From Fibrobacter succinogenes (GTDB lineage: Bacteria > Fibrobacterota > Fibrobacteria > Fibrobacterales > Fibrobacteraceae), in the NCBI RefSeq assembly GCF_902779965.1, contig NZ_CACZDK010000002.1, forward strand, positions 124,001 to 188,000: a DNA stretch of 64,000 nucleotides, written 5' to 3'. Positions 52,663-59,976 of this stretch are shown one piece after another. The first letter of the stretch is position 1, and each line of letters begins with the position of its first letter. The translations under genes and the position numbers were made by a program. Below the pieces are notes generated by a model. It was not told the DNA's origin and ran no database searches. It worked only from the letters and a program-made list of their open reading frames with translations.

Positions 52663-52691
52663 AATATAATATTCCCGAACGGGAAAATCAA
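52663..52691 (-). promoter_or_regulatory. hipBA promoter with operator in the spacer
   Basis: On the minus strand TTGATT (52691-52686), a 17-base spacer and TATATT (52668-52663). The spacer contains the palindrome TTCCCG-TT-CGGGAA (52685-52672), so a bound repressor would exclude RNA polymerase. The +1 base falls on 52656. Confidence 0.8.
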
Positions 52692-52718
52692 CGGACGGAT
52701 TTCAGTAAATGACAAAAA

Positions 52719-52736
52719 TATTCCCGAACGGGAATA
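52719..52736. promoter_or_regulatory. Second HipB-type operator upstream of hipBA
   Basis: TATTCCCGAACGGGAATA is a second copy of the palindrome, centred 49 bases upstream of the one in the promoter spacer. The spacing, about five helical turns, suits cooperative or looped binding. Confidence 0.75.
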
Positions 52737-52805
52737 TGCGGTTGGCTAGGTTGGTAAAAAAAACATTAGATATTTTTAGAAATATACAAAAACTAGTGTT
52801 TGTTC

Positions 52806-53741
52806 CTAGAACTTCAAGTAGACATTGTCTATATCATATAACCATGTTTCATATAGTTTTCGTATTTTCCCGTAGTTGTTGTCTAAAAAGACTGTTTCTT
52901 TGCCCATCATCATGGCTAGTATGCCGGCATGCATTCTTGTTGCGTATACTTTTGAAAAAGGGGCTAGAAAGTTGACGCCTTGCTTGATTATGTATGTGCT
53001 GTATATATGCTTTATGAATGCGTCGTATAGCCTGTAAAGCTTATGGACGGAAAGATTCTGTTTGAATTTTTCAATTTTGCCAAACACATTGAATGTAGGC
53101 CAATCCGAAAAGGTAATGTCTTTTTCATTTAAAAGATTGTCTATTAGAGCGCTTGGCTTATGTTCTTTGTCTTCTCGTTTCACTAGCAGGGTTTTGCGTG
53201 GATTGTTGCCATGAGGGGGGCTTGGGAATTTGATATTCATGTAGAAAGCCATGTCCGGAACTAGGTAAGAATCGCAATTAAAAAATTTTTGTGCGATGTC
53301 AAAGGATTCCTTGTCTCTTACACATAGGGTGATTTTTTTGTGCTTGTTGATAAGATCGGCTATTTCAACAAGTTTGCTTTCATCATCGAAGTGTATTGTT
53401 TGTGGCATAAATAGAATGGGATTTTTTGGATAGTTCTTCATCACAAACTTCCAAAAATTTGGAGCCGTAGGCCATATATCCCCGAAACTGCCGGAACCTC
53501 TCATTATAAGTAAATCGTCTTTGGGAATTGCTGGGTGTCGGTTTTCAAATGACCACATTGTTGTGTATTCTTTGCACCTTGCGCTCTTTATTGTTGAAAG
53601 GAAATCAAATTCCCCCTTCATAATCAATGTGTCGCCGACATTTTGGTGGTCGCACATCATTAAGTACCGATAATCATGTGTGATTAGTGGCGTGAGTCGG
53701 TCTTGAATAATCGACCTCAGTTGTAGTATCTTGTCTTGCAT
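52806..53741 (-). CDS. Polysaccharide pyruvyl transferase family protein
   Basis: This 311-residue protein resembles the WcaK/CsaB-type family that adds pyruvyl ketals from phosphoenolpyruvate to sugars, or related capsule enzymes. Visible features are MMCDHQNVGDTLIMKGE near the N-terminus, LLIMRGSGSFGDIWP, ILFMPQTIHF, CVRDKESFDIAQ and the C-terminal KVYATRMHAGILAMMMGKETVFLDNNYGK. This is the typical His-containing RxHxxILA motif. It follows the radical SAM gene by five bases and precedes hipBA by 150 bases. Confidence 0.85.
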   Translation of the reverse strand: MQDKILQLRSIIQDRLTPLITHDYRYLMMCDHQNVGDTLIMKGEFDFLSTIKSARCKEYTTMWSFENRHPAIPKDDLLIMRGSGSFGDIWPTAPNFWKFVMKNYPKNPILFMPQTIHFDDESKLVEIADLINKHKKITLCVRDKESFDIAQKFFNCDSYLVPDMAFYMNIKFPSPPHGNNPRKTLLVKREDKEHKPSALIDNLLNEKDITFSDWPTFNVFGKIEKFKQNLSVHKLYRLYDAFIKHIYSTYIIKQGVNFLAPFSKVYATRMHAGILAMMMGKETVFLDNNYGKIRKLYETWLYDIDNVYLKF

Positions 53742-53746
53742 GGCGA

Positions 53747-54844
53747 TTATTTTTTTATGTGTAGCTTTTGCAAGACTCTTATGGCGAGTTCTTTGACCTT
53801 AGATGTTTTTACATAGACTCGTTTATGGATATTTGACCACTCTTTATTGTTGTCAATGAGTTTTTCATCAAAAAAGGCTTTTAGCTCAGGCTGCAGCCAA
53901 TGACCGCCGCCTTCTTTTACACGATCTCTTATTTGCCCGTAGCAAACTTCATAGGTGTGCGGAATTAGGCCCTGGGTCATTAAAGCATGCCCATTATAAC
54001 AATGGGCGATAGGGCATTTCCCTACGGGAATTTCTGGAAATGGCGCATCAGGATTTTCAAAAACGTTGCCTAATGATGGCTTACAATAGCATGCCGTAGC
54101 CTCTCCTGTTGCAAGATTGATGTAGGCAGACCATGCTCCGGCATAACAAAAGTTGTTTTGTTTTTTCCCGAATATAGATGTTTTAAACTCCCAAAATTCC
54201 GAGCCGAATTGACTCCAAGTCTTATTGTATTCGTCTAGAGGTAATTTTGTTAAACGCTCTATTTGATTAGTATTGTCATTTCTTGCTATTGTCAAGTGGG
54301 GAAGGGCGCCAAAATGTTTTATTGAAAATTCCTTTACTTCCTCGATATAAGGGATTAATTCATCAGAAGGGGTTATTTCTATATTCGCTGAGGCTCCTGC
54401 ATTCCAAATTTTATTGACATTCTCCGCAAATTTATCTAATAAATTTTTCTTTTTTAATTCTAGATAATGGAATGAGCATTTGAATTCTAGATGTTTCAAT
54501 AAGTCCTTGTCCCATGACAAGAATTCATCTAGGGCCTTTGATACAGATAGATTTGTTACAACTTCTACAAAATGCCCTTCTTTACATAGTGCCTTTACGT
54601 ATTTTGCTAGATTGTTTGTTAGAAGAGTTTCACCTGCTGCGCACATGTTGATAAAACAAGGGCCTCCCAACCGTTCTGGTCTTAATGCGTAAGCGACTTG
54701 CTCTGGTGTATAGTCTATTTGGGGTTGAATGCCTTGAAAATGAACCGCTCGTTGTGCAATATAGCAGTAATGGCAGCGAAAATTACATATAGATAACGGT
54801 ATATGTATAAGTAAAACTTTTTTCTTTTTTTGATTCATTTCCAT
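53747..54844 (-). CDS. Radical SAM enzyme of the polysaccharide cluster
   Basis: This 365-residue enzyme has an N-terminal [4Fe-4S] motif SICNFRCHYCY (Cys20, Cys24, Cys27), which should generate a 5'-deoxyadenosyl radical from SAM. Its central part shows the barrel pattern CFINMCAAGETLL. The C-terminal part holds further cysteines (CYAGAWSAYINLATGEATACYC and later CPIAHCYNGHAL and CYG), arranged like a SPASM/twitch auxiliary cluster region. It lies between wzt and the pyruvyltransferase with gaps of three and five bases, so it is an integral part of the glycan operon. It may modify a sugar or an attached group. The substrate is unknown. Confidence 0.82.
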   Translation of the reverse strand: MEMNQKKKKVLLIHIPLSICNFRCHYCYIAQRAVHFQGIQPQIDYTPEQVAYALRPERLGGPCFINMCAAGETLLTNNLAKYVKALCKEGHFVEVVTNLSVSKALDEFLSWDKDLLKHLEFKCSFHYLELKKKNLLDKFAENVNKIWNAGASANIEITPSDELIPYIEEVKEFSIKHFGALPHLTIARNDNTNQIERLTKLPLDEYNKTWSQFGSEFWEFKTSIFGKKQNNFCYAGAWSAYINLATGEATACYCKPSLGNVFENPDAPFPEIPVGKCPIAHCYNGHALMTQGLIPHTYEVCYGQIRDRVKEGGGHWLQPELKAFFDEKLIDNNKEWSNIHKRVYVKTSKVKELAIRVLQKLHIKK

Positions 54845-54847
54845 AGG

Positions 54848-56161
54848 TTACTTAACAATAGAGGTTTCTATACATTCTTGATTATGTACTATCACGCCCC
54901 AGGTCCTATCCCATGCGCTGTATTCCATTTTATTTTCAATATCTATGAATTTCACTTCGAATGATAGTAGATTCATTGCTACATCATAATTGATGTTGGC
55001 TTCTGCAAAATTTTTTCTTCCCACAGCGATATTTATGGTGTATTTTCCTTTGGGGAGCCCGTGCTCGGTTATCTTTATTTTGACTTTAAATACATCGGTA
55101 TCTTGTGGTATTTCTGTCAATTTGCTTACTATATTGAGAACTTTCAAATCAGAAATATCTGTTATTACGACTGAATACTGGCATTCTTTTAAGCGCGATG
55201 TATTGCGTTTAATTAAAAGCTCTAATTCTAGGGGCTCATTTGTTGCTATGGCTGATGGATCTTTATTCAATATTGAAATTTCTTTCATTTCAATATCTTG
55301 TTTCACGCCCACGAATTGTTGAGTTCTGTTCTTTTGACCAATCAGTATGTGTGATTCGTGGTTGTCAAAACTTGATCCCATATAATGATCAATAGCATCG
55401 TTGGCTGTTCCTGTATATGCTATTTTGCCTTGGTTTAAAACTAACCCAGTTTTACATAGGTTTCTTACTGCGCCCATGTTATGGCTTACGAACAGCACTG
55501 TTCGGCCTTCGCCGCGGCTTACGTCTTGCATCTTGCCGATGGCCTTCTTTTGAAATTCGGCATCGCCCACGGCGAGCACTTCATCGACGACGAGAATTTC
55601 AGGCTCTAGGTGCGCTGCGATGGCGAATCCGAGACGGACTGTCATGCCGCTGCTGTAGCGCTTTACGGGGGTGTCGAGGTAACGTTCGCATCCGCTAAAG
55701 TCAACGATTTCGTCTAGCTTGCGGGTGATTTCGGCGCGGGTCATGCCCATGATGGCGCCGTTCATGTAGATGTTTTCGCGGCCGGTCATTTCGGGATGGA
55801 ATCCGGTGCCCACTTCGAGGAGGCTTGCGATGCGGCCCCTTGCGCAGATAGTGCCGGTGGTGGGGGCGGTCACGCGGCTCAGTAGCTTGAGGAGTGTGCT
55901 CTTGCCGGCGCCGTTCCTACCGATAATTCCCACGACGTCGCCCTGTTCCACTTTAAAATTGATGTCCTTCAGGGCCCACACGTATTCGCTGGAGCCTTTG
56001 TGTGCTCGATCGTTCGTTTCGCCTACTTTGAGATAGGGGTCCTCGCGGTGCAATATTTTTGTTTGCCAAAACCGATTCAGGTCGTGACTGAGCGTCCCAG
56101 TGCTCACTAGTCCCAGGCGGTATTGCTTGCTGATGTTTTCGAATTCGATCGCTGTTGACAT
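54848..56161 (-). CDS. wzt: ABC transporter ATPase for polysaccharide export (Wzt-like), mosaic gene
   Basis: This 437-residue protein has an N-terminal ATPase domain (about 1-245) and a C-terminal Wzt-type beta-sandwich (about 275-437) that in relatives recognises the glycan end. Walker A GRNGAGKST is at 81-89, signature YSSGM at 169-173, Walker B ILVVDE at 189-194 and the switch region LFVSHNM at about 221-227. With the Wzm permease it exports undecaprenyl-linked polysaccharide. Base composition changes sharply near 55,450-55,500: the ATPase part is GC-rich like the rest of the chromosome, the C-terminal part is AT-rich like the glycosyltransferase genes. The permease gene is not adjacent; an acyltransferase and rhuM lie between them. 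Confidence 0.92.
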   Translation of the reverse strand: MSTAIEFENISKQYRLGLVSTGTLSHDLNRFWQTKILHREDPYLKVGETNDRAHKGSSEYVWALKDINFKVEQGDVVGIIGRNGAGKSTLLKLLSRVTAPTTGTICARGRIASLLEVGTGFHPEMTGRENIYMNGAIMGMTRAEITRKLDEIVDFSGCERYLDTPVKRYSSGMTVRLGFAIAAHLEPEILVVDEVLAVGDAEFQKKAIGKMQDVSRGEGRTVLFVSHNMGAVRNLCKTGLVLNQGKIAYTGTANDAIDHYMGSSFDNHESHILIGQKNRTQQFVGVKQDIEMKEISILNKDPSAIATNEPLELELLIKRNTSRLKECQYSVVITDISDLKVLNIVSKLTEIPQDTDVFKVKIKITEHGLPKGKYTINIAVGRKNFAEANINYDVAMNLLSFEVKFIDIENKMEYSAWDRTWGVIVHNQECIETSIVK

Positions 56162-56304
56162 ATCAAAAAAATAATATAGATAAAAAATACATGAATAGCG
56201 CCGAATAAAACTCGCTAAAATGCTAAATTAAACATCAGAAAGACGTCTTATTTAGTACATTTTATTGTAGCTTTTATAATGATTCCGCAGAACTAAAGAC
56301 TTTG

Positions 56305-57330
56305 TCAATTCCTACATTTTTTTATTTGAAATACATATTCGCGAACAGGACGAATTTTAAGAAGCAGAAGTGTCAAAAGGAAAACAAAGCTCATTCGAGC
56401 AAAAATAGATAGAAGAGTTAGATTGTCTAACGGAATATTTAGGTGAGGGACGATAGTTTTCCATAGGGCTGCAGAATGTTCTACGGAATGAACACAATAA
56501 ATAATTAGACTATAACGTCCCCAAAAATGAATGCTTCGCCATAAAAAAGAATTTCTATTGTAACATTGCTTGACTAGTATGTACAAAGTGACAAAAGCGC
56601 CTAAAGCCCCAATCAGGTCAAAGATATATCCTGAACTAAAGAGACAACAGTACATATCTACACCACCGGCACTCCAGTTGTAAGCCCAAATTATTAGTAA
56701 AAAAGGGAATGTCTGAATTAAATAGCTACTTTCAAGAAACTTGTATTTTTTTATCAGATACCCTACGAATAAGAAGCCCGCTGCGCACATTCCCTGCGGA
56801 ATACAAAAAGGGACAAATACTTTCTTGTTCAGGAAAATCCCAATTAGGGCGAGCAAAAAAAAGATAATGCTCAAGATGTAATCCGATTTGACACTTTTGA
56901 CTAAAACGGATGTAATAATCCTGGCCCAAAACATTGCCAAAATAAACCAAAGAAGCCCAACATGTGCGTCAATCCAATTGGGAATGTATTGGGCTCTGAA
57001 GCCTAATAGGCTGGCAAGTGCTATACTTTTTAAACGAGTTGGGTTAATACATGTTGTTGCGACACAAAGCCAAAATGCCGTAAAAATGTATGGAACAAGG
57101 AGTCTCTTTGTGCTTAAAAAGAGTTCCTTTCGTAACGGACGTTCTTTTAGAAAATACCCCGCAACAAAAAAGAATAGTGGCATATGAAACGAGTAAATAA
57201 ACGTACGAAACGGGCTGAAATCGCAATGCCCGATAATCATTAAAATAATGGCGATTCCCTTTAGAACGTCGAAAGTTTCGTCGCGTTTTTCGTCTTGTGG
57301 TGTATATGATGTTGTGGTGCTTGGGGGCAT
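56305..57330 (-). CDS. Membrane acyltransferase (acyltransferase_3 family)
   Basis: This protein of 341 residues from the ATG at 57330 has about ten transmembrane helices. The family motif is at the start: RDETFDVLKGIAIILMIIGH, with the catalytic-type His at the end of helix 1, and then SFHMPLFFFVAGYF. OAC-type enzymes O-acetylate or succinylate sugars of O-antigen and capsule. The frame extends upstream to 57486 but crosses a remnant of the wzt 5' end in another frame, so the later start is preferred. It lies between wzt and its permease in the same orientation and is low in GC. Confidence 0.82.
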   Translation of the reverse strand: MPPSTTTSYTPQDEKRDETFDVLKGIAIILMIIGHCDFSPFRTFIYSFHMPLFFFVAGYFLKERPLRKELFLSTKRLLVPYIFTAFWLCVATTCINPTRLKSIALASLLGFRAQYIPNWIDAHVGLLWFILAMFWARIITSVLVKSVKSDYILSIIFFLLALIGIFLNKKVFVPFCIPQGMCAAGFLFVGYLIKKYKFLESSYLIQTFPFLLIIWAYNWSAGGVDMYCCLFSSGYIFDLIGALGAFVTLYILVKQCYNRNSFLWRSIHFWGRYSLIIYCVHSVEHSAALWKTIVPHLNIPLDNLTLLSIFARMSFVFLLTLLLLKIRPVREYVFQIKKCRN

Positions 57331-57338
57331 AGGGCTTG

Positions 57339-57380
57339 ACGGTACTGCTTGCTTATGTTTTCGAATTCGATCGCGGTCAT
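57339..57380 (-). pseudogene. Remnant of a wzt 5' end
   Basis: Reading minus from the ATG at 57380, the first 14 codons give MTAIEFENISKQYR, almost the same as the start of intact wzt (MSTAIEFENISKQYR at 56161), with high DNA identity. ATCTATATTA also lies at a matching distance upstream of both. The similarity then stops and the frame drifts. This is a truncated duplicate, forming a direct repeat that brackets the acyltransferase gene. Confidence 0.8.
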
Positions 57381-57448
57381 CTTGTTGAGTAATATAGATT
57401 AAAAGGGGTTGCCGGGAGATTGATTCAGGAAAAATGTTAAGAAAGAGG

Positions 57449-57485
57449 TTGACAAAAAGACTGGAGTGGTGTACATTTGTGTACA
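57449..57485 (+). promoter_or_regulatory. Promoter and palindromic operator of rhuM
   Basis: TTGACA (57449-57454), a 17-base spacer and TACATT (57472-57477) predict transcription to start at 57484-57485, at the ATG. An inverted repeat TGTACA-TTTG-TGTACA (57470-57485) covers the -10 element and the start codon and could be an autoregulatory operator. Confidence 0.65.
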
Positions 57486-58477
57486 TGCGCGAGATTTTGC
57501 TTTATAAAACCGATAATGCTGAGGTGAAGGTTGAAATCCTTCTGCAAAACGAGAATCTTTGGCTGACTCAGGCGAAAATGGCGGAGCTGTTTGATGTGCA
57601 AAAAGCCGCCATTTCAAAGCACCTGAAGAACATTTTTGCCGAGGGCGAACTCCAAGAAAATTCAGTTGTTTCCAAAATGGAAACAACTGCCGCCGATGGC
57701 AAAAACTATAATACCAATATCTACAACCTCGATGCCATTATCGCGGTAGGGTATCGCATCAACTCAAAGAAAGCGACGATGTTCCGTATTTGGGCCACGC
57801 AGGTTCTCAAGGAATATATTATCAAGGGGTTCGCCATGAACGACGAACGCCTCAAAAATCCCGTAAATTTCTTCGGCAAGGATTACTTCGAGGAACAGCT
57901 CGAGCGTATTCGCGAAATCCGTGCTAGCGAGCGGCGTTTCTACCAGAAGATTACGGATATCTATGCCCGGTGCAGCGCAGACTACAGCCTGGATAGCCCA
58001 ATTACTAAGGATTTTTTCGCGACGGTCCAGAACAAGTTGCATTATGCAGTCACGCATCAGACTGCGGCAGAAATCATTTATTCAAGGGCCGATAGTAAAA
58101 AACTCAATATGGGGCTTACGACTTGGAAAAACGCCTCCGATGGGGATATCCGTAAGCCGGATGTTTCTGTTGCCAAAAATTACCTTTCCCATGAAGAAAT
58201 TAGGAATCTGAACGAAATTGTTACAATGTACCTGGATTATGCGGAACGTCAGGCGAAGCGTGGACAGGTGATGTACATGAAGGACTGGGTTGAAAAACTG
58301 AACGCATTCCTCCAGTTCAACGAAGAGGATGTTTTACAGGACAAGGGCAAAGTTACCCACGAAATCGCAACGGCGTTTGCCGAGGGCGAATATGATAAGT
58401 TCCGAGTGATTCGCGATGCGACTTATAAGAGCGACTTTGACAAGCTCATGGAAGCTACCGCGAAATATAATGCGTAA
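57485..58477 (+). CDS. RhuM-family (virulence protein) gene
   Basis: This protein has 330 residues from the ATG at 57485. It matches the RhuM pattern: an N-terminal wHTH-like DNA-binding segment (NLWLTQAKMAELFDVQKAAI, then SKHLKNIF) and YNLDAIIAVGYRINSKKAT. A central FRIWATQVLKEYIIKGFAMNDERL and a C-terminal Bro/KilA-like helical part follow. Such genes are mobile, occur in islands, and their function is unclear. The earlier open reading to 57434 lies upstream of the promoter, so it is not used. It is inserted in opposite orientation between the wzm and wzt parts of the export operon. Confidence 0.85.
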   Translation: MREILLYKTDNAEVKVEILLQNENLWLTQAKMAELFDVQKAAISKHLKNIFAEGELQENSVVSKMETTAADGKNYNTNIYNLDAIIAVGYRINSKKATMFRIWATQVLKEYIIKGFAMNDERLKNPVNFFGKDYFEEQLERIREIRASERRFYQKITDIYARCSADYSLDSPITKDFFATVQNKLHYAVTHQTAAEIIYSRADSKKLNMGLTTWKNASDGDIRKPDVSVAKNYLSHEEIRNLNEIVTMYLDYAERQAKRGQVMYMKDWVEKLNAFLQFNEEDVLQDKGKVTHEIATAFAEGEYDKFRVIRDATYKSDFDKLMEATAKYNA

Positions 58478-58491
58478 AATTGTGTTGCTCT

Positions 58492-59343
58492 TTACACCGT
58501 GTCCATGAAGGTTCGTTGTATCTTGTTGAAAATGATAATTCCGAGCGCTAGGATAAATACTGCGAAACCAGCGGTGTAGCCGAGTGCGGCCCAGCTGAAT
58601 TCTCCGACGCCGAGCATTCCGAATTTGAAGGTCTCAATAATGCTTGTGAGCGGATTTGCCTGCATGAGCGTTTTGAGGCGTGGGTCTTCGATGGTGCTGA
58701 GCGGGTAAATCACGGGTGTTGCGTACATCCAGAGTTGAACGATAAAGCTGAGCAAAAAGGTGAGGTCGCGATACTTTGTTGTAAGGCTGCTGAACAGTAC
58801 TCCGAATCCGAGGGCTAGTGCGGCTATTAGCGCGATGAGTACGGGGGTGAGCAGTAGGTAAATATTGGGGTGAATCGGCGCTTCGGTAAAGATAAGGTAA
58901 TAAGCGAAGACGATAAAGAATAATCCCATCTGGATGCTGAGTCGGACGAGGTTGCTCGTGACTGTTGCGAGCGGCACGACGAGGCGCGGAAAATACACTT
59001 TGCCGAACATGTTCGCGTTTTCGATGAATGTCTTGCTTGTTTGATTCAGACATTCCGAAAAGTATGTCCAAAGGCAGATGCCGGCGAGGTAAAAGAGCGG
59101 TTGCGGGAGCCCGTCGGTGCTGATTTTGGCGATTCCGCCGAACACGACCATGAACATGATGGTGGTCATGATTGGCTGGATAAAGAACCACAGCGGTCCG
59201 AGAATGGTTTGCTTGTACCAGGTTACGATATCGCGCTTTACAAACATGCGGTAAAGATCGCGGTACTGCCAAAGCTCTCTGAAGTCAATCGAGAGCAGGC
59301 TGGTCTTGGGCTTGATGATGGTTGTCCATTCGCTTGACTGCAT
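58492..59343 (-). CDS. wzm: ABC transporter permease for polysaccharide export (Wzm-like)
   Basis: This 283-residue ABC-2-type permease has six helices, starting after the amphipathic RDLYRMFVKRDIVTWYKQTI and LGPLWFFIQPI signature of polysaccharide exporters. With the Wzt ATPase it forms the channel that moves lipid-linked glycan across the inner membrane. AGGA precedes the start. It is the first gene of the minus-strand polysaccharide block, separated from wzt by rhuM and the acyltransferase. Its upstream region carries a pair of HipB-type palindromes. Confidence 0.92.
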   Translation of the reverse strand: MQSSEWTTIIKPKTSLLSIDFRELWQYRDLYRMFVKRDIVTWYKQTILGPLWFFIQPIMTTIMFMVVFGGIAKISTDGLPQPLFYLAGICLWTYFSECLNQTSKTFIENANMFGKVYFPRLVVPLATVTSNLVRLSIQMGLFFIVFAYYLIFTEAPIHPNIYLLLTPVLIALIAALALGFGVLFSSLTTKYRDLTFLLSFIVQLWMYATPVIYPLSTIEDPRLKTLMQANPLTSIIETFKFGMLGVGEFSWAALGYTAGFAVFILALGIIIFNKIQRTFMDTV

Positions 59344-59390
59344 GGTGCTTCCTGTATAGTCGATTCTTCGAATTCTTGAATTAAATGTAA

Positions 59391-59514
59391 TATTCTTGAA
59401 CGGGTAGGGGGTATGAATTTACGCTGTTTTTATGTTTTATAAGGTTGATATTCCCGAACGGGAATATCCGCTTGTTTTACGGCTGGTAATAATTGAAATA
59501 TTCCCGAACGGGAA
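59391..59514. promoter_or_regulatory. HipB-type operator cluster upstream of wzm
   Basis: TATTCCCGAACGGGAATA at 59449-59466 is base-for-base the hipBA operator. A second TATTCCCGAACGGGAAT at 59499-59515 is centred 50 bases away, as in the hipBA pair (49 bases). A decayed relative, TTCTTGAACGGGTA, lies at 59393-59406. On the minus strand TTCCCG of the 59451 site is 17 bases before TATAAA, a possible promoter for wzm overlapped by the palindrome. Confidence 0.7.
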
Positions 59515-59587
59515 TGTAATGATGCGAGGGCTTTTTGTCAAGCCTCCGTTTGTCGGAATGGAACTTGTTGATTTTACAATGCACCTA

Positions 59588-59616
59588 TTGCTACTATTAA
59601 AATTTTGATTTATATT
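59588..59616 (+). promoter_or_regulatory. Promoter of higBA
   Basis: TTGCTA (59588-59593), 17 bases and TATATT (59611-59616) predict a start near 59623, leaving a 22-base leader with GAGG before the higB ATG. Confidence 0.65.
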
Positions 59617-59644
59617 ATAGGTATATTGAAATTTTGAGGCAGAG

Positions 59645-59968
59645 ATGGATATTCTTTTTGAAGATAAGGACTTGCTGAAATGCGCTACTGATAGGGCGTA
59701 TGCACTCAAAAGGCTTGGACAGCGTCGTGCACAACGTTATGTTGACCGCTTGGCTCAAATTAGTGAAGCTGCCAATTTTGAAGCCCTGCGGAGATTGCCT
59801 GGACATTATCACGATTTGGTTGGCGATCGCGCGGGGCAGTGGGCTTGCGATTTGGATCAACCGTATAGGTTGATTTTCAAGAGTACAAATGAGAGGCCGG
59901 TTGCGCAAATTGTGTGGGCTAATGAACGCATTGCAAAAATGCTTGAAATTGTAAATTATCATGGATAG
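59645..59968 (+). CDS. higB: HigB/RelE-type toxin
   Basis: This 107-residue ribosome-dependent mRNA interferase of the plasmid-maintenance killer type has the characteristic GHYHDLVGDRAGQWACDLDQ followed by PYRLIF. The N-terminal helices (AQRYVDRLAQI) and the final helix are as in the family. Toxin precedes antitoxin, the order typical of higBA. It starts after its own promoter and is followed by the antitoxin gene after eight bases. Confidence 0.9.
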   Translation: MDILFEDKDLLKCATDRAYALKRLGQRRAQRYVDRLAQISEAANFEALRRLPGHYHDLVGDRAGQWACDLDQPYRLIFKSTNERPVAQIVWANERIAKMLEIVNYHG

Positions 59969-59976
59969 GCCGAAAT

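Larger units (their letters stand above)
59344..59644. other. Divergent regulatory region between wzm and higBA
   Basis: A 301-base gap without a convincing gene. From wzm outward it holds a degenerate palindrome (59393-59406), two perfect HipB-type palindromes (59451-59464 and 59501-59514) and, toward higB, a promoter at 59588-59616. Confidence 0.7.

Noticed and set aside
59519-59608. 29-codon frame just after the second palindrome near wzm
   Set aside because: No ribosome site, overlaps the higBA promoter, and the short product matches nothing I recognise; it could be a relic but is not supported.
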